Of a stretch of 64,000 bases of DNA, positions 61,101 to 64,000 are shown piece after piece (the stretch's first letter is position 1; every line of letters starts with the position of its first letter). The DNA comes from JAWLHA01 sp041690535 (lineage in GTDB: Bacteria; Pseudomonadota; Gammaproteobacteria; Thiohalomonadales; Thiohalomonadaceae), in NCBI GenBank assembly GCA_041690535.1, contig JAWLHA010000011.1, positions 1 to 64,000 on the forward strand, read 5' to 3'. The notes beneath the pieces were generated by a model, which saw only the letters and a program-made list of their open reading frames with translations, was not told where the DNA came from and did not search any database. Position numbers and translations under genes: made by a program.

Positions 61101-62551
61101 GCGTCTCCGTGTTGCGCAACAGAAACCCCCTGGCGGTGAACCCGCTCAAGGTCAGCCAGCCGGTGGGGGCGGCGCTGGCCTTTCTCGGTATCAACCGCAC
61201 CATGCCGCTGATGCACGGCTCGCAGGGTTGCACTGCCTTTGCCAAGGTGCTGGCGGTGGGGCACTTCCGCGAACCCATTCCGCTGCAGACCACCGCCATG
61301 GATCAGGTGAGCACGGTGATGGGCGGCGACGAGAGTGTGGTGGAGGCGCTGGCCACCATTTTCACCAGGAACAAGCCGCAGCTGATCGGCCTCATGACCA
61401 CCGGCCTGACCGAGACCCAGGGGAGCGATATCCGTCGTGCGGTGAAGATGTTCCGCAGCGCCCATCCGGAGTTCGCCGATCGCCATGTGGTGGCGATCAG
61501 CACGCCGGATTTCACCGGCTCGCTGGAAAGCGGATTCGCCGCCGCGGTGAAGGGGATCATCGAGACTGTGGTGCCGGAGGGTGACACCGCCGGGAGCCGC
61601 AAGCGGCAGGTCAATGTCCTGGCCGGGGCGCACCTGACGCCGGGCGATCTCGAGGCGCTTCGCGACCTGCTCGAAGCGTTCGAACTGCATCCGGTGATCC
61701 TGCCCGACCTGGCCGACTCGCTGGATGGTCACCTGACGCCGGAGGACTTCACCCCCTACACCGTGGGCGGCACGCCGCTGTCGGACATCGCTGCCATGGG
61801 GCAGTCGGCCGCCACGCTGGTGATCGGTGCCTCCCTGGCCGGCGCCGCTGATCTCCTTGCCGCACGCACTGGCGTACCGGAGTACCGCTTCGATCACCTC
61901 TACGGACTCGATGCGGTCGACCAGTTCGTTCACGTACTGAGCCGAGTGGCGCAGCGGCCGGTACCGGCAAAATTGCTGCGCCAGCGTGCCCAGCTGCAGG
62001 ACGCCATGGTCGACACCCACTTCCTGTTGGGGATGGCACGGATTGCCGTCGCGGGCGAGCCGGACCATGTGCTAGCCCAGGCCACCCTGTTGCATTCGAT
62101 GGGTGTAAACGTGGTCGCGGCGGTGGTGCCGAATCGGGGGGCCGCCCTGGAGCGGCTCGAACTGGCAGAGGTGCATATCGGCGACCTGAGAGACCTCGAA
62201 CGGCTTGCCATCGAGCGCAAGGCGGAGCTGATGATTGGCAACTCCCACGTGGGGCAGACGGCAGAGCGTTTGGCCTTGCCCCTGTTGCGCATGGGCTTTC
62301 CGCTGAGCGACAGGGTGGGGGCCTATCAACGCACCTCGGTCGGATACCGGGGCTCGCGACAACTGTTGTTCGATCTGGCCAATCTGCGTCTGGCCCACGG
62401 ACACCACGCCATCCCCCCCCCACATTTCCCGTTACGCGGACGGCAGGGAGTAGGGCCATGGCCATCGAGCGGCAGTTGCAGGTACTCGAAGGGGGAGCGG
62501 AGTCAAGCGCGGCGGATGCCCTTCAGGTGGCCTTCGCCACCACCGATCTGA
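61097..62551 (+). CDS. nifN: FeMo-co scaffold subunit NifN, probable frameshifted C-terminus
   Basis: 484 residues as read; NifK homologue with MHGSQGCTAFAKVLAVGHFR, MTTGLTETQGSDIRRA and IGNSHVGQTAERLALPLLRM. After LAHGHHAIPP the frame passes a run of nine C (62413-62421) and continues 45 residues in low-quality sequence across nifX. With eight C the protein would end about ten residues later at TAG 62451-62453, 451 residues, four bases before the nifX ATG, as expected for an operon. The tail is therefore likely a slippage or sequencing artefact. Confidence 0.95.
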   Translation: MSVSVLRNRNPLAVNPLKVSQPVGAALAFLGINRTMPLMHGSQGCTAFAKVLAVGHFREPIPLQTTAMDQVSTVMGGDESVVEALATIFTRNKPQLIGLMTTGLTETQGSDIRRAVKMFRSAHPEFADRHVVAISTPDFTGSLESGFAAAVKGIIETVVPEGDTAGSRKRQVNVLAGAHLTPGDLEALRDLLEAFELHPVILPDLADSLDGHLTPEDFTPYTVGGTPLSDIAAMGQSAATLVIGASLAGAADLLAARTGVPEYRFDHLYGLDAVDQFVHVLSRVAQRPVPAKLLRQRAQLQDAMVDTHFLLGMARIAVAGEPDHVLAQATLLHSMGVNVVAAVVPNRGAALERLELAEVHIGDLRDLERLAIERKAELMIGNSHVGQTAERLALPLLRMGFPLSDRVGAYQRTSVGYRGSRQLLFDLANLRLAHGHHAIPPPHFPLRGRQGVGPWPSSGSCRYSKGERSQARRMPFRWPSPPPI

Positions 62552-62934
62552 AGCATGTGGACCAGCACTTCGGCTCGGCCGAGCGGTTTGCCATCTATCG
62601 GGTGGAGCCACATCACGTCAGCCTGTTGAAGGTCACCGAATTCGGCCAGCTCGCGCGGGACGGCAATGAAAGCAAGCTGCTGGAGAAGTTCGCCCTTCTG
62701 GCCGATTGTGTCGCGGTCTATTGCCAGGCCGTCGGGCCCTCGGCGGTGCGGCAGTTGATGGGGATGAAGATCGTGCCTCTGAAGGTCCCCGAAGGCACCG
62801 GGATTGCCGCGTTGGTTACAGCGCTGCAGAAAGAGATGCTGGCCGGTACGGGATGGGCCGCGCGGGCCCTGGTGCACCAACGACGTGATGCGAACCGGTT
62901 CGGCGAGATGGCGCTGGATGGCTGGGAGGATTGA
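62458..62934 (+). CDS. nifX: NifX, NifB-co/VK-cluster carrier
   Basis: 158 residues: ALQVAFATTDLKHVDQHFGS opens the NifX fold, with VAVYCQAVGPSAVRQLMGMK later. It shuttles FeMo-co precursors between NifB and NifEN. It immediately follows nifN. The next 428 bases (62935-63362) contain a mobile repeat and possible promoter but no gene. Confidence 0.95.
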   Translation: MAIERQLQVLEGGAESSAADALQVAFATTDLKHVDQHFGSAERFAIYRVEPHHVSLLKVTEFGQLARDGNESKLLEKFALLADCVAVYCQAVGPSAVRQLMGMKIVPLKVPEGTGIAALVTALQKEMLAGTGWAARALVHQRRDANRFGEMALDGWED

Positions 62935-63073
62935 GCGCTCGCGGCCGGCGTGTGGGGGCGCCCGTGGGATGCGGCGGGGAACGAATAGCATTATTCCGTT
63001 CGCGAATAGCCGCCGGTGTTGGGCAGTATCGCGATACCCTCAAGGCGTTAAAGCGTGGCATTCGCGCGAATTC

Positions 63074-63248
63074 GTAACTACTCGCCCCCCGAAACCGTCA
63101 TTCCCGCGAAGGCGGGAATCCAGAAAGACAAGTGAACGAGTGGTGTTCTCCACTTGCGCAGGGAGGATCAAACAGCTTTACCCTCTCAGCCTTGACCAGA
63201 CTGGATTCCCGCCTTCGCGGGAATGACAGGGGGGGGGCGAGTAGTCAC
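63074..63248. mobile_element. GTAACT-type MITE, 175 bp
   Basis: GTAACTACTCGCCCCCC and GGGGGGGCGAGTAGTCAC (one mismatch) bound two dRS3-like hairpins. No clear 8-bp duplication remains, suggesting an older copy. It separates nifX from the DUF269 gene. Confidence 0.8.
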
Positions 63249-63299
63249 GCAATACCTATGCGCGATCGATGTGGTTCGCGAAAGCTCACCACATCCTGC

Positions 63300-63313
63300 G
63301 GCTGATGTGATGC
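63300..63313 (+). promoter_or_regulatory. Weak candidate sigma54 promoter of the DUF269 gene
   Basis: GGCTGATGTGATGC has GG and GC ten bases apart, 50 bases before the ATG, but the -12 element reads ATGC and no TGT-N10-ACA site is seen nearby. Confidence 0.3.
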
Positions 63314-63362
63314 ATTTCGAACTGTTGAGATTCTGTTGAACGAACCAAGCGGGAGATAGGCG

Positions 63363-63827
63363 ATGAACCAGGTAGTGTCACTCGAAGACCCGATCCTCCA
63401 GTCAGATTTCATGCTGGAGATGCTGAAGCAGATGCGGGCACTGGATAGCTACGGTGTGTGGGAGGGCAAAGATGCTGCGGCCGTCCTCGACCCCTTTGTG
63501 ATCACTGTGGAGCGCCGCAAGGAGATCCCGGTGGTGGGCGACCCCGATGAGGAGACGATGGCGCGGGTCAAGGCGTTTTACAACGCCATCGCCTGCTTGA
63601 TCGAGAAGGAGTGCGGCCTGATGGCGGTGCCGATGATGAGCGTCTCCCATGAAGGGTTCGGCCGTGTCCTGATCACCGTCGGCAAACTGGTGGTCCTCGA
63701 TCGCTCCCTGCGCGACCTGCACCGCTTCGGTTTTGTCAGCCTCTCCAAAATGAAGGATGAGGCGGACAAGCTGCTCTCCGTCGCCCTGGAGCTGGTGGGC
63801 GTGCATTCCAAAGTGGCGGGCCTGTAA
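63363..63827 (+). CDS. NifX-associated protein (DUF269)
   Basis: 154 residues: SDFMLEMLKQMRALDSYGVW and EGFGRVLITVGKLVVLDRSL with RDLHRFGFVSLSK are the conserved DUF269 blocks. These proteins accompany nifX in most nif clusters; role unresolved. GGGAGATAGGCG precedes the ATG. The next gene starts 10 bases later. Confidence 0.93.
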   Translation: MNQVVSLEDPILQSDFMLEMLKQMRALDSYGVWEGKDAAAVLDPFVITVERRKEIPVVGDPDEETMARVKAFYNAIACLIEKECGLMAVPMMSVSHEGFGRVLITVGKLVVLDRSLRDLHRFGFVSLSKMKDEADKLLSVALELVGVHSKVAGL

Positions 63828-63837
63828 GGGGGAGGGG

Positions 63838-64000
63838 ATGAGCGAAGAGGCGATGAAACGGCTGGAGAAAGAGGTCAAGAAGCGAAAGCGCATCGTCAGC
63901 GAATGGGCCTCGCAGCTGCACGACCTCGTGGAGGAGCGATTGCCCCAGGGGTATGCAGAGCTCCCTGGGTTGGCCGAGTCCACCTATCAGGCGTGTCTGG
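63838..64000 (+). CDS. CCE_0567-type (DUF683) protein, truncated by the window edge
   Basis: 54 residues visible from the ATG at 63838 (GGGGGAGGGG upstream): MSEEAMKRLEKEVKKRKRIV then a helical hairpin with LHDLVEERLPQGYAELPGLA. This matches the small two-helix nif-linked proteins that follow DUF269 genes. The end lies outside the window. Confidence 0.85.
   Translation, partial: MSEEAMKRLEKEVKKRKRIVSEWASQLHDLVEERLPQGYAELPGLAESTYQACL

Overview
The window reads as the chromosome of a GC-rich gammaproteobacterial diazotroph. The evidence is a NifL-NifA regulatory pair, a proteobacterial rnfABCDGEH operon beside nif genes, NafY/NifQ/NifM/NifZ accessory factors and a DraT-DraG switch. A second Rnf complex linked to pyruvate:ferredoxin oxidoreductase and PEP synthase would suit a sulfur-oxidizing or phototrophic relative of the Chromatiales, but no gene here proves that lifestyle and the species cannot be named from the sequence.

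Region 1 (about 0.6-16 kb, mostly minus strand) is a carbon/electron module. Read in transcription order it is rnfB, a giant pyruvate:ferredoxin (flavodoxin) oxidoreductase, rnfC, rnfD, rnfG, a 48-bp repeat array, rnfE, rnfA, a small Cys-rich membrane protein, ppsA and ppsR. A LysR regulator is divergent from it. Ferredoxin reduced by Rnf could drive acetyl-CoA to pyruvate and then PEP, or the reverse flow could feed NADH.

Region 2 (16-33.6 kb) is an accessory stretch: Hsp20, several hypotheticals, a YbhB-like protein, an AraC regulator, a SEC-C/coiled-coil/RelE-like protein and a RelE-like/UvrD-helicase/ankyrin protein separated by 133-bp direct repeats and a REP-transposase remnant, then LysR/tautomerase/FMN-binding genes, a GST and a DUF429 gene.

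Region 3 (33.6-64 kb) is the nitrogen-fixation island: nifUSVWZM(+), rnfABCDGEH(-), nifLA(+), nifB-fdx-nifQ-draG(+), a SIR2-like gene and draT(-), nifHDK-nifT-fdxN-nafY-nifENX(+), then a DUF269 gene and a truncated CCE_0567-type gene at the edge. Sigma54 -24/-12 boxes with NifA upstream activator sequences (TGT-N10-ACA) precede nifU, rnfA (nif-linked), nifB, the SIR2-like gene and nifH. These predict one NifA regulon that includes an Rnf complex supplying low-potential electrons to nitrogenase.

Throughout, non-coding DNA is rich in small mobile repeats: a MITE family with GTAACTAYTC ends and 8-bp target duplications (nested copies included), a CAGGG-ended family, GTAG-headed REPINs, and heptamer arrays built on CAAC-N3. 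Some copies altered genes: one gives NifV its stop codon and one sits immediately in front of the DUF429 gene, which now lacks a normal start.
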